Shown here piece after piece: positions 17,383 through 25,938 of a DNA stretch of 64,000 nt. Below the pieces are notes generated by a model. It made no database searches and had not been told where the DNA came from. It worked only from the letters and a program-made list of their open reading frames with translations. Source of the stretch: Thermogemmatispora aurantia (GTDB lineage: Bacteria; Chloroflexota; Ktedonobacteria; Ktedonobacterales; Ktedonobacteraceae); contig NZ_BKZV01000001.1 of the NCBI RefSeq assembly GCF_008974285.1, positions 1,272,214 to 1,336,213 of the forward strand, written 5' to 3'. The position numbers were made by a program, and so were the translations under genes. Numbering within the stretch: position 1 is the first letter of the stretch; the number at the start of each line of letters is the position of its first letter.

Positions 17383-18714
17383 TTACTCCCTCGCTTCTGG
17401 CCACGTCGCCAGCGGGCGCTCGCTGACAGCAGCCGCATGAGCAGGAAATCCCTCAAACTCCGCCAGCATCCGTGTTGTCTCTTCTAACGCGCGATACCCC
17501 GTTGCTGTCACATAGGCCACGCCGGTGCGCTTTAGAAAATCGTGAACCGAGGTCGCCGAGAAGGTGTGAGCGAAACCGCCGGTTGGCAGAATGGCGTTGG
17601 TTCCTATGCAATAGTTGCCAAGACAGATAGGAGTAGCAGGTCCTAAGAGAATCTCGCCGGCATTACGCAGCTGTGTTAGCAGGGCGAATGGCTCACGTAC
17701 CTGAACCTCCAGATGCTCGGGAGCATACTCGTTGACAAAGGCCACAGCCTCTTCCATATCGCGCGTCAGGATGATCCCCCCTGTTCCTTTCTCTTCCTCC
17801 AGGACAGCGCGGCAAAAGGCCCGCCGCCACTCAGGCAGAGCAGCGATTTTGGCCGGCAGGAGCTGCCTGACTGCCTCTGCCAGGGGCCGAGCGGGTGTGA
17901 CCAGCAGGCTGGAGGAATCGGGGCCATGCTCAGCCTCGATCAAAAGGTCGCGGGCGACCAGCTCTGGATCGGCGCTGTCGTCAGCCAGGAGAATGGCTTC
18001 ACTTGGTCCAGCAGGTAGCCCAACGTCAACGACACCGTAGAGCAGCCGCTTAGCGGCTGCGACATAGCCGCTGCCAGGCCCTGTAATCTTATGCACCCGC
18101 GGGATGGTCTCGGTACCATAAGCCAGTGCTGCAATGGCCTGGGCTCCACCAACGCGATAAATCTCGTGCACACCGCAGAGATCGGCGGCCACCAGAGAGG
18201 CAGCATCAATCTCACCACTCGGGCCAGGCGGCGTACAGACAACGATCCGCGCGACACCGGCAATGCTGGCAGGGGCGGCCAGCATGTACATAACGGAGGG
18301 GAAAGCCCCTTTGCCGCGCGGCACATAGAGGCCCACGCTGCTGATCGGCGTCACCAGCTCCCCGGCCATGACCCCCGGCATCACCTGGGTATACCATTGC
18401 TCATGGGGCAATTGCCGCTGATGAAAGGCCTTGACATTGCGAATGGCCTGTTCAAGTGCCGCGCGCATACGGCTATCGAGTTGATGATGAGCACGCTCAA
18501 TCTCCTCGGCGCTTACACGCAGGCGCTCCGCGCTCAGCTCGACACCGTCAAAGCGCGCTGTATACTCCAGGAGAGCGGCATCGCCACGCGTACGCACGTC
18601 CTCTACGATAGGGCGCACGCGTTCCGTCACTTCTTCTATGCGCAGCTCGGCACGGCGCAGTAGACGCCGGCGCTGGGCTGCATCCATTGTCGCCAGCTCA
18701 TAAAAATGCACCAT
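17383..18714 (-). CDS. hisD: Histidinol dehydrogenase
   Basis: Catalyses the last two oxidations of histidine biosynthesis, L-histidinol to L-histidine, using NAD and a zinc ion, in the cytoplasm. The 443-residue product is full length. It carries Y-V-P-R-G-K-G-A-F-P-S, I-T-G-P-G-S-G-Y-V, G-L-P-A-G-P-S-E, and the signature region L-L-I-E-A-E-H-G-P-D-S, whose Glu-His are catalytic or zinc-linked. The C-terminal G-F-A-H-T-F-S-A-T-S segment has another conserved His. No other his genes are nearby, so hisD is dispersed from the pathway. ATG 18714 has only a weak ribosome-binding site; ATG at codon 10 is possible. It follows the MFS transporter gene by 88 bases on the same strand. Confidence 0.96.
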   Translation of the reverse strand: MVHFYELATMDAAQRRRLLRRAELRIEEVTERVRPIVEDVRTRGDAALLEYTARFDGVELSAERLRVSAEEIERAHHQLDSRMRAALEQAIRNVKAFHQRQLPHEQWYTQVMPGVMAGELVTPISSVGLYVPRGKGAFPSVMYMLAAPASIAGVARIVVCTPPGPSGEIDAASLVAADLCGVHEIYRVGGAQAIAALAYGTETIPRVHKITGPGSGYVAAAKRLLYGVVDVGLPAGPSEAILLADDSADPELVARDLLIEAEHGPDSSSLLVTPARPLAEAVRQLLPAKIAALPEWRRAFCRAVLEEEKGTGGIILTRDMEEAVAFVNEYAPEHLEVQVREPFALLTQLRNAGEILLGPATPICLGNYCIGTNAILPTGGFAHTFSATSVHDFLKRTGVAYVTATGYRALEETTRMLAEFEGFPAHAAAVSERPLATWPEARE

Positions 18715-18802
18715 TACCTACCAGACTCCAACGAAAAGATTCTGTTTTCTGTTCGCTGTCGATCTCCTCACGACATTCGTCCCTTGCAAAGCTCTCGTCG
18801 GT

Positions 18803-20563
18803 TCAAGCCATTGCAGCCCCCGACCTTTGCACCTGAGCAAGAGCGTCGGCGCGCTGCGCGGCAGCAACATCGCTCTTCATCCAGCGGGCGCCGACGATCC
18901 CAACCAGCCCAGCCAGCACCAACATTGGCACACAAGTCACCAACAACGCCAGGCGCAGGTCCTGACCGGCCAGATCGTGGGCAAAATGGCCGCCATGTGT
19001 CGGGTCGAAATGCTGAGCCAGAACTCCAATCAGCGAGGGTGCAAAGGCGTCGCCTAGCAAGTGAGCCAGAAGCAACGCCAGGGCAACCGCTGAAGCGCGC
19101 AGCGCCGAGGGCACCGTGTCCTGAATGGCCGCCGTGCAGGGTCCATTATAAAGCAAGATGAGCATAGCCGTGATAAAGAAAAAGATCATAAAGGCGGTAG
19201 TACTATGAACCGTCACTGCCAGGGCGAAGCTCGGAGCACAGAGCAAAAAGCCAATCCCGCAGACAAGAATACGCGCCCCCGGATGGAAGGTATTCAGAAT
19301 ATCTGCCAGATAGCCACCGATGATCATCCCCGCAATTCCGGCGATGACCACCACTACGCCCGAGAGCGTCGCCGCCTGCCCTACTGTTAGCCCCAGGGCA
19401 TCCTTCTGATGCAGATAGACCGGCAAAAAGGTGACGCTTGCTCCCTGGGCGTAGAAAGCAAAGGTCTGGACAAGCGTCAGCACGACCAGACTGCGAATAC
19501 GCAGCAGGGAAGAGAAGTCCTGCCCGAGCCGCCGCCAGGAAAAAGATGGTCGCTGCCCGTCATCAGCAGGAGATGAGGAAGTAGTGAGCGCCGCCCCTGC
19601 AAGAGGCTTGATTTCTGGCTCTCCGACTTCAGCGTCGGTCTCCTGGGCTTGGATAATCCTGGCCTGCCAGCGCCTTACCAGCAAGAGACCGCCAATGGCC
19701 AGCAAGGCAATCGCCCCCACCAGCACAAGCCCGATGGCGCTAAAGACCAGGATCACCTCCCAGTTCTTCAGTACCAGGCTGCAGACTGTTCCCCCTACGA
19801 TGAAGCCTCCCAACAGATAGACCAGCACGCTGATCACCGACTTCAGATGCGCCCGCACAGGATCAGAGCTTGCTCTTCCTTCCTTCAGCTCTTGTTGCTC
19901 GCCGACTTGCTCCTCCTCCATCTCTTCCTGCTCATCAGCCTCGTTGCGGCGCGGCTCGCGCAGGCGCCAGGCCAGCAAGGCCAGCACGAGGCCTGGAACC
20001 CCCGAAATAAGAAAAGCCAACCGCCAGCTCCCTTTCCCCAATCCGGCAATGAAGCCACCGAGGATGAAACCTACCATCAGCCCAATCAGCGTGCCCGCCC
20101 CCCAGCGACTCATGATCCGTGCTCGCTTCTTACGACTATAGTAGTCGCTCAGCAAAGCTGTGCCCGCTGGATAGTAGCCGGCCTCACCGACGCCCAGGAC
20201 CATGCGAGACAGGAAGAGGGCGATAAAGTTACTGGCCAGAGCAGTAAAGGCCGTGGCCAGGCTCCAAATAGCCACGCAGAGCGCCACCACATTCTTACGC
20301 CGCGTGCGATCAGCCCAGATACCGAAAGGCAGTGTCCCTAGTGAGTAGACGATAAGAAAGGCCGAGGCAATGTAGCCAAGCTGGTCAAGGCCTAGTCCCA
20401 ACTCCTGGCCAATGATAGGGGAGGCTCCTGTGAAGACATAACGATCCATATAATTGAGAAAATTAATGGAGAACATGATCGCGAAGGCATAGGCCGCATA
20501 GCCCGAGGTACGCCGTCTGGAGGCTCCCAGGTCGGCACTGACTGAGGGAGCAAATGGTTTCAT
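18803..20563 (-). CDS. MFS transporter, spinster-like, with an inserted pair of helices
   Basis: A major-facilitator transporter of 586 residues, longer than the usual 400-450. The first helix motif F-L-N-Y-M-D-R-Y resembles the spinster-like group, and the loop 2-3 motif G-I-W-A-D-R-T-R-R-K is the MFS signature. After six N-terminal helices comes a very acidic loop (about 204-240, E-E-M-E-E-E-Q). Two extra hydrophobic helices (about 243-265 and 270-298) and a second polar loop precede the C-terminal six helices, giving about 14 in all. The open frame extends 47 codons further. ATG 20563 has GAGGAGG six bases upstream and avoids overlap with recO, so I chose it. The substrate is unknown. Confidence 0.85.
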   Translation of the reverse strand: MKPFAPSVSADLGASRRRTSGYAAYAFAIMFSINFLNYMDRYVFTGASPIIGQELGLGLDQLGYIASAFLIVYSLGTLPFGIWADRTRRKNVVALCVAIWSLATAFTALASNFIALFLSRMVLGVGEAGYYPAGTALLSDYYSRKKRARIMSRWGAGTLIGLMVGFILGGFIAGLGKGSWRLAFLISGVPGLVLALLAWRLREPRRNEADEQEEMEEEQVGEQQELKEGRASSDPVRAHLKSVISVLVYLLGGFIVGGTVCSLVLKNWEVILVFSAIGLVLVGAIALLAIGGLLLVRRWQARIIQAQETDAEVGEPEIKPLAGAALTTSSSPADDGQRPSFSWRRLGQDFSSLLRIRSLVVLTLVQTFAFYAQGASVTFLPVYLHQKDALGLTVGQAATLSGVVVVIAGIAGMIIGGYLADILNTFHPGARILVCGIGFLLCAPSFALAVTVHSTTAFMIFFFITAMLILLYNGPCTAAIQDTVPSALRASAVALALLLAHLLGDAFAPSLIGVLAQHFDPTHGGHFAHDLAGQDLRLALLVTCVPMLVLAGLVGIVGARWMKSDVAAAQRADALAQVQRSGAAMA

Positions 20564-20639
20564 GGAAAACCTCCTCGCAGGGAGATAGGCAGAGAAGCCG
20601 AACGATAACCGCAAAGGGGCTGACCTGAGCACCACTCTA

Positions 20640-21488
20640 TCACAGATTCTGGGCGGAGGGAAGGGCGGGACTATCAAGATTTCGCTCCAGGCGCAGCATC
20701 TCAAGAAAACTCCAGGTTTTCAAGTCGCGCTCCAGATGAAAGCGGAGGAGATCATGCATCACCCGCTCGATCTCCAACAGCAGCGAAGCACTGAGACGCC
20801 AATGAGGAACGGCCTGCCACTCGCTGCGCTGCAAGACGCGCAGCACGTGCAGCGCTTTAACGGAGAGGGGACGACTCCAGAAACGTGAACAGCGAGGACA
20901 AAGGGCGCCACCCAGCGAAGGAGAGAAGCCATTTGGCTCGGGACGCAACTCAGCAGCGCAATGGGCGCAGGCGCGAAAGGCAGGTTCGTAGCCCACCTGG
21001 CTTAAGAGATGGATCTCGAAATAGCGCAACAGCAACTGCGAAAGCGTATGCAAAGGATCATTCGCCTGGTCAATCGACTCCTCCTGTGGAGAGCGAGCCG
21101 CATCGGCGTCGAGCGCACGCAGCATCTCTAGCATGAGAAAGTAGACCCCACTATGCTGCGTCTGCTCTTCAAGAAAACGATCTACAAGCTCAGCCAGGTA
21201 GAAACCGCAGGTCATGTGCCACTGGCTCATGCGCAGATCGAGGAAGCTTTCGCGGCCCTCTGCCTGAGTCACAATATCCAGATCACGCCCGAGAGCTAGT
21301 TGCAACTGACTATGGCAGAGGAGTTCTAGATGGCCAGCAAGCTTACTAGTCGGGCGACGCACTCCCTTGGCCACTACCTGGATTTTACCATGAGTTGGAG
21401 TAAGGAGAGTCACAATGCGGTCTGCCTCACCGAGGTTGATCCGCTTGAGGACAATCGCTCTTGTGGAGTAGCTACGCTGCTGCCGCAT
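20640..21488 (-). CDS. recO: DNA repair protein RecO
   Basis: Helps load RecA during RecF-pathway recombinational repair by annealing SSB-coated DNA. The 282-residue product has the N-terminal OB fold (TRAIVLKRINLGEADRIVTLLTPTHGKIQVVAKGVRRPTSKL) and a helical middle. It also has a zinc module C-A-H-C ... C-P-R-C near residues 172-202, all typical of RecO. Length is normal. ATG 21488 has AAGGA nine bases upstream. It starts only 18 bases after the T-run of the tRNA terminator, so its promoter must be internal or it relies on read-through. The downstream MFS gene is 76 bases away. Confidence 0.93.
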   Translation of the reverse strand: MRQQRSYSTRAIVLKRINLGEADRIVTLLTPTHGKIQVVAKGVRRPTSKLAGHLELLCHSQLQLALGRDLDIVTQAEGRESFLDLRMSQWHMTCGFYLAELVDRFLEEQTQHSGVYFLMLEMLRALDADAARSPQEESIDQANDPLHTLSQLLLRYFEIHLLSQVGYEPAFRACAHCAAELRPEPNGFSPSLGGALCPRCSRFWSRPLSVKALHVLRVLQRSEWQAVPHWRLSASLLLEIERVMHDLLRFHLERDLKTWSFLEMLRLERNLDSPALPSAQNL

Positions 21489-21505
21489 GCGCTGGAGTCC
21501 TTAGC

Positions 21506-21540
21506 AATAAAAAAGACGTGATCATCTAGCATCACGCCTT
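21506..21540 (-). terminator. Rho-independent terminator of the tRNA operon
   Basis: On the minus strand GCGTGAT (21537-21531), an 8-base loop and ATCACGT (21522-21516) are followed by CTTTTTTATT. It ends the tRNA-Gly/tRNA-Cys transcript just before recO. Confidence 0.85.
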
Positions 21541-21559
21541 TCCATGAGAGAAGAGGAGG

Positions 21560-21630
21560 AGGCGACGAGCGGATTCGAACCGCTGATCGGGCTTTTGCAG
21601 AGCCCTGCCTTACCACTTGGCCACGTCGCC
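21560..21630 (-). tRNA. tRNA-Cys (anticodon GCA)
   Basis: The cloverleaf is readable on the minus strand. The acceptor GGCGACG/CGTCGCC pairs fully. The anticodon stem GGGCT with loop CTGCAAA gives anticodon GCA. The T-arm contains GGTTCGAATCC. The discriminator is U, as expected for tRNA-Cys. The 3' CCA is not encoded (the next bases are CCT). Confidence 0.96.
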
Positions 21631-21635
21631 GCACC

Positions 21636-21710
21636 TGGAGCGGGAGACGGGATTCGAACCCGCGACATCTTCCTTGGCAAGGAAGCGCTCTACCACTGAG
21701 CCACTCCCGC
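21636..21710 (-). tRNA. tRNA-Gly (anticodon GCC)
   Basis: The minus strand shows acceptor GCGGGAG/CTCCCGC, a D-arm with TGGCTCAGTGGTAGAGC, anticodon loop TTGCCAA (GCC) and T-arm GGTTCGAATCC. The discriminator is U, followed by an encoded CCA (21638-21636). The neighbouring tRNA-Cys lacks an encoded CCA. The two genes share one promoter. Confidence 0.96.
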
Positions 21711-21748
21711 ATCTCGGGTTAGAGGAAGTTCTCTAACCTTGTGCCATT

Positions 21749-21777
21749 AAGATAGCACATCTCTGGCGATTTGTCAA
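21749..21777 (-). promoter_or_regulatory. Strong promoter of the tRNA-Gly-tRNA-Cys operon
   Basis: The minus strand has consensus TTGACA (21777-21772), a 17-bp spacer and TATCTT (21754-21749), with TGTGC before the -10. The leader contains an 8-bp perfect hairpin, GGTTAGAG/CTCTAACC, at 21717-21738 between the start site and tRNA-Gly. Confidence 0.85.
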
Positions 21778-21977
21778 CGGGTTTTGGCCCAGATTCCAGA
21801 AATTTCTCAGCCGTCGCCGGAGAGGGAGGCTAATTTATCTCTGGAGCCAAGCCAGAGCCGTGCGCGAGGCGGCTGCAACGCGCGGGTCAGTAGAGATCGA
21901 GCGACGCTAGCGTATAAGCTCTGGCGAGGGGTTGAGAAGAAGAGAGGAATAGGCCTGTCCACCGGCGTGAGCTAGTT

Positions 21978-22784
21978 TTAGCCAGTCTCGCCGGTCTGTT
22001 CCTCTTCATCCTCGTACTCGTACAGTATACTGGCAGCAGCCACCAGAGCCGCTGTTTCTGCGCGGAGAATGCGGGGGCCAAGTGAGACAATGAGGGCGCC
22101 ACACTCACGAGCCAGCGCTACTTCCTCGGGGGCCAGTCCGCCTTCGGGTCCGATAAAGAGGGCCACAGTTAACGGCCCACCCATTGCTAGAGCCTCGTGC
22201 ACCTGTCGCCGACAAGCGCGCAGGGCAGCGCGCAGACTGAGCCTTCTCTCCTGCTCCCATGGCATTACAATCAAAGCGTCAGCAGGCAGCTCGGCCAAAG
22301 CCTGGGAGAGACTGCGCACGGGGAGCAATGCGGGGAGACGGGTCCTGCCACATTGTTCTGCCGCCTCCTGTAGAATACGTTGCCAGCGCTGGACCTTCGT
22401 CGCTCCTAGCTCCTCCAGCCCAATCTGCGATCGCTGGCAGCGCAATGGTACAAAAGCGCTGATACCCAGCTCTGTCCCTTTCTCCAGAATCCACTCGAAG
22501 CGGGCTGACTTCAGCAGTCCCTGATAGAGCACCAACCGGAGGCAGCCCTCGCTGCGGCCCTTACGCCGCTCGACGATTTCCACTTCGACGCCGGAGCGCC
22601 CAGTCTGAACAATCCTCGCTTCGATTTCGTCGCCGCTGTTATCAAGCAAGACCACATGCTCACCGGGGGTGAGTCGCAAGACATCACGAACCTGATGCGC
22701 TACTGCTGCGGGCAGCATCACCCTGTGCAACGAGGGCCGACTGGTCTGGGCTAATAACTCAGGCGAGATAAAGAAGCGGTGCAT
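21978..22784 (-). CDS. rsmE: 16S rRNA (uracil-1498-N3)-methyltransferase
   Basis: Methylates U1498 in the decoding region of 16S rRNA using S-adenosylmethionine. The 268-residue product has the N-terminal PUA-like domain (HRFFISPE...HQVRDVLRLTPGE) and a SPOUT methyltransferase domain. The SPOUT domain has the knot motifs L-F-I-G-P-E-G-G-L and L-G-P-R-I-L-R-A-E-T-A, the SAM-binding signature of RsmE. E-K-G-T-E-L-G is also conserved. ATG 22784 lies 14 bases after the prmA stop, so prmA-rsmE forms an operon, a pairing common in bacteria. The acidic tail E-Y-E-D-E-E-E-Q is extra. The following 200 bases to the tRNA promoter hold nothing recognisable. Confidence 0.95.
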   Translation of the reverse strand: MHRFFISPELLAQTSRPSLHRVMLPAAVAHQVRDVLRLTPGEHVVLLDNSGDEIEARIVQTGRSGVEVEIVERRKGRSEGCLRLVLYQGLLKSARFEWILEKGTELGISAFVPLRCQRSQIGLEELGATKVQRWQRILQEAAEQCGRTRLPALLPVRSLSQALAELPADALIVMPWEQERRLSLRAALRACRRQVHEALAMGGPLTVALFIGPEGGLAPEEVALARECGALIVSLGPRILRAETAALVAAASILYEYEDEEEQTGETG

Positions 22785-22798
22785 GGTCGCTCATCAGG

Positions 22799-23719
22799 CT
22801 AGGCTGGTTTGCGCATGACGAAGAGCAGCCAGTCATCGGTTTGCACAGTAGCCATTGGACAAAGCCCGGCTGCTTTGAGAGCCTGCTCGACCTTATCTCG
22901 ATGTTCCTGCAGCACACCGCTGGCAAGCAGCAGTCCGCCAGGAGCCAGGACGGTAGCCATAAAGGGGGCCAGAGAGCAAATCACGCCAGCCAGGATGTTC
23001 ACTACGAGCAAATGATAGCGACCGGTCAGAGCCAGGCTGCGCTCTTCATCGAGGGTTCCGTGAATCACTCGAATACGCTCGCTGAGATGATTGCGCTCTG
23101 CATTTTCGCGGGCACTAGCCACAGCAACATCGCTAATATCGTAGGCATCGACCTCGTCTGCCCCCAAGAGGGCGGCGGCCAGGGCCAGGATACCCGAGCC
23201 AGTCCCCAGGTCGAGGACGCGCATACCAGGCTGGACGCGCCTCTCCAGCTCCTCCAGACACATTCTCGTGGTCGGATGCAGACCCGTGCCAAAGGCCATG
23301 CCCGGATCGAGCGTCATCACAACTTCGCCCTCGGCTGGCGTGTACTCGCGCCACGAAGGACAGATGACCAGACGGCGGCCAATGTGCGTCACATGATAGG
23401 ATTCCTTCCAGGCCGAGGCCCAGTCCTCTTCACGGATCAGGCGCGTCTCTAGCTCTCCAACAAGGCCAGCTCCGATACTGGCAAGATGCCACAGTCCCTC
23501 AGCAATGCGCTGTTGGGCCTCCTCCTCTTTGCCATCGACCGCCAGATAGGCATGAATCTTGACAGGATGGCCAGGGAGAATGCGATACTCCTGTCCGTCA
23601 TCGAGCAATTCGATCGGCTCTTCGATGGCCACACCACCATGCGTATAGCGCATGAGGAGTTCACTGACGGATTCAACCGCCTCGGGGTGCGCCTGCACCG
23701 TTAATTCTATCCACTGCAT
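22799..23719 (-). CDS. prmA: Ribosomal protein L11 methyltransferase
   Basis: Trimethylates residues of ribosomal protein L11. The 306-residue product starts MQWIELTVQ, the substrate-recognition domain. The class I methyltransferase domain follows: D-P-G-M-A-F-G-T-G-L-H-P-T-T, V-L-D-L-G-T-G-S-G-I-L (SAM-binding loop I) and the catalytic-loop motif V-V-N-I-L-A. Length and motif order are typical. It is the first gene of the prmA-rsmE operon with a promoter at 23790-23818. A Leu-rich C-terminus ends F-V-M-R-K-P-A. The spacer to the mutase gene shows no gene. Confidence 0.96.
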   Translation of the reverse strand: MQWIELTVQAHPEAVESVSELLMRYTHGGVAIEEPIELLDDGQEYRILPGHPVKIHAYLAVDGKEEEAQQRIAEGLWHLASIGAGLVGELETRLIREEDWASAWKESYHVTHIGRRLVICPSWREYTPAEGEVVMTLDPGMAFGTGLHPTTRMCLEELERRVQPGMRVLDLGTGSGILALAAALLGADEVDAYDISDVAVASARENAERNHLSERIRVIHGTLDEERSLALTGRYHLLVVNILAGVICSLAPFMATVLAPGGLLLASGVLQEHRDKVEQALKAAGLCPMATVQTDDWLLFVMRKPA

Positions 23720-23789
23720 CGCATCTCGATCCTCACCTTAAATCAGGTAATGCCCTTTCACTCTTATCCCAAGGGTCGCGCGATATTCT

Positions 23790-23818
23790 ATTATGCCATC
23801 AGGAGAGCGCGCACGCAA
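23790..23818 (-). promoter_or_regulatory. Promoter of prmA-rsmE
   Basis: The minus strand has TTGCGT (23818-23813), a 17-bp spacer and CATAAT (23795-23790), with TGG before the -10. The transcript start would be near 23783, giving a leader of about 64 bases to prmA. Confidence 0.6.
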
Positions 23819-23984
23819 CGCGCTTCCCCAGCCGGGGCAGATCAGGAGGTCTGTGAGGGCCGTTGCAGCCCGGCCTGACCACCTATCCCTGGGGCCTGGC
23901 CTCCAAGGGATCAGCCGGCCTACAGAGAGCCTCCCTCTCCCTTGCCCCTGCTAGCTGAGAGCATCAGCCAGCAGGCAGCGCCGG

Positions 23985-24001
23985 GCGCGTTGCCAACGCG
24001 C
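23985..24001. repeat. Perfect palindrome after the mutase gene
   Basis: GCGCGTTG-C-CAACGCGC lies just after the mutase stop on the minus strand. No T-tract follows. It may act as a transcript-end hairpin. Confidence 0.45.
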
Positions 24002-24009
24002 TCTCCTGG

Positions 24010-25743
24010 CTAAAAGACCGCCGGCTCTGTATACTCACCAAAGACCGCCCGGAAGACATCCATGATCTCGCCCAGGGTAGCATAGGCTTTTACAGCTTCA
24101 ATAATGGCGGGCATCGTATTCTCCGTCCCCTCGGCCACGCGACTCAGATTGTCGAGGGCTTTCCTTACTGCTGCCTGATCTCGCTCTCGGCGCACACGGT
24201 TCAGGCGCTCCAGGTGCACACGCTCCCCCTCACGATCGATGTAAAGCGTGGGCACCTTCATGTCTTCTTCCATTACGTATTCATTCACGCCCACAATGAT
24301 ACGTTTGCGTTGCTCGATCTCTTGCTGGTAGCGGTAGGCCGATTCAGCAATCTCTCGCTGGAAGAAGCCATTCTGGATACATGCCAGCACTCCCCCTAGC
24401 TCTTCGATCCGCCTGATATAGTCCCACGCCGCCTGCTCAGTCTCATCGGTCAGCTTCTCTACGAAGTAGGAGCCTCCCAGCGGATCAACAGTGTTGGCGA
24501 CTCCGCTCTCGTAGGCAATAATCTGTTGAGTGCGCAGGGCGATCAGGGCAGCCTTTTCAGTAGGAAGCGCCAGCGCCTCATCGAGGGCATTGGTGTGGAG
24601 CGATTGTGTGCCGCCAAGGACTGCGGCTAACGCCTGGATGGTGGTACGTACGATATTATTCTCAGGCTGCTGGGCTGTGAGGGAAACGCCCGCCGTCTGA
24701 GCGTGACAGCGCAACAGCCAGGAACGCGGATTTTTGGCCCCGTAGCGCTCGCGCATGAGTTTTGCCCAGATGCGACGTGCCGCGCGGAATTTAGCGATCT
24801 CCTCGAAGAAGTCATTATGGACATCGAAGAAGAACGAGAGTCGTGGCGCGAATTCATCGATCTTGAGGCCGCGCTGGAGCGCTGCTTCTACATAGGTCAT
24901 GCCGTTGGCAATGGTGAAAGCCAGCTCCTGGACAGCAGTTGCACCTGCTTCGCGGATATGGTAGCCACTGATGCTGACCGTGTTCCAGCGCGGCATGTGG
25001 CGCGCTCCAAACTCGATGGTGTCGACAACGAGGCGGAGGGAAGGCTCGGGCGGAAAGAGAAACTCTTTCTGAGCTATGTATTCTTTGAGGATATCGTTCT
25101 GCAGGGTGCCTCCCAGCTTCTCACGCGGGTAGCCCTGCTTCTCGGCGTTGACGATATACATGGCCCAGATGACCGCCGCCGGGCTGTTGATGGTCATGGA
25201 GGTGGTGATGCGATCAAGCGGCAGATCCTTAAAGAGGATTTCCATGTCGGCCAGCGAGGAGACCGCTACGCCACATTTGCCGAACTCTCCGGCAGCCATC
25301 GGATGATCGGTATCGTAGCCGTAGAGCGTGGGCATGTCAAAGGCTGTCGATAGGCCTGTCTGCCCTTGCTGCAGGAGATATTTGAAGCGCGCGTTTGTAT
25401 CTTCAGCCGTGCCGAAGCCGGCAAACATGCGCATGGTCCAGGGCTTGGCGCGATACATCGTCGGCTGGACGCCACGAGTAAAAGGATACTCGCCCGGCAG
25501 GCCGATATCACGCATGTAATCCAGGTGAGAAATATCCAGCGGGGTGTAGACGCGTTTGACAGGCACGCTGGAGGTGGTCATAAGGTGCTCTCGCTCGGGC
25601 ATGCGCTCAAGCGACTGTTTGAGCGTGGTCTCTTCCCAGCGCCGTTGCTCGGCTGCCAGCCGGTCCAGCTCAGCCTTATCAAAGAGAGTCCCCTGCACTA
25701 GACGGGGTTCCTTACCAATATCCACAGATTCCTGGTCTAGCAT
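24010..25743 (-). CDS. Methylmalonyl-CoA mutase, catalytic (alpha) subunit
   Basis: Catalytic TIM-barrel subunit that interconverts methylmalonyl-CoA and succinyl-CoA by adenosylcobalamin radical chemistry. It shows [21 protein letters not shown] (substrate loop), [21 protein letters not shown] and [11 protein letters not shown]. These match the archaeal/Chloroflexota type in which the B12-binding domain is a separate small protein; no D-x-H-x-x-G domain is present here. The 577-residue form from ATG 25743 has GAGGAG upstream; ATG 25797 with AGGGGAC is the alternative. The gene stands alone, divergent from an MFS gene. No B12-binding subunit or MeaB-type chaperone gene lies nearby. Confidence 0.93.
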   Translation of the reverse strand: MLDQESVDIGKEPRLVQGTLFDKAELDRLAAEQRRWEETTLKQSLERMPEREHLMTTSSVPVKRVYTPLDISHLDYMRDIGLPGEYPFTRGVQPTMYRAKPWTMRMFAGFGTAEDTNARFKYLLQQGQTGLSTAFDMPTLYGYDTDHPMAAGEFGKCGVAVSSLADMEILFKDLPLDRITTSMTINSPAAVIWAMYIVNAEKQGYPREKLGGTLQNDILKEYIAQKEFLFPPEPSLRLVVDTIEFGARHMPRWNTVSISGYHIREAGATAVQELAFTIANGMTYVEAALQRGLKIDEFAPRLSFFFDVHNDFFEEIAKFRAARRIWAKLMRERYGAKNPRSWLLRCHAQTAGVSLTAQQPENNIVRTTIQALAAVLGGTQSLHTNALDEALALPTEKAALIALRTQQIIAYESGVANTVDPLGGSYFVEKLTDETEQAAWDYIRRIEELGGVLACIQNGFFQREIAESAYRYQQEIEQRKRIIVGVNEYVMEEDMKVPTLYIDREGERVHLERLNRVRRERDQAAVRKALDNLSRVAEGTENTMPAIIEAVKAYATLGEIMDVFRAVFGEYTEPAVF

Positions 25744-25912
25744 GCCGCTCACTCCTCTTCGTCGAGAACCCTGCGAGACGGCCTGAGCCATTGACATCGC
25801 CGTCCCCTGGGACGATTTTCACAGTTGTATTGTACCATAGGCGCGGTCTCTCAACGCCCCTTTTCTCCCCGGCCAGCGCCCTTCTCCTCCCTATCTCTCT
25901 CTCTTCCTCCCG

Positions 25913-25921
25913 TGCTACACT
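25913..25921 (+). promoter_or_regulatory. Extended -10 promoter of the MFS gene
   Basis: CGTGC-TACACT, with the -10 at 25916-25921 and TGC before it. No clear -35 is present in the pyrimidine-rich upstream DNA. The transcript would start about 11 bases before the ATG at 25939. Confidence 0.5.
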
Positions 25922-25938
25922 TAGTTTGGAGGGATCTT

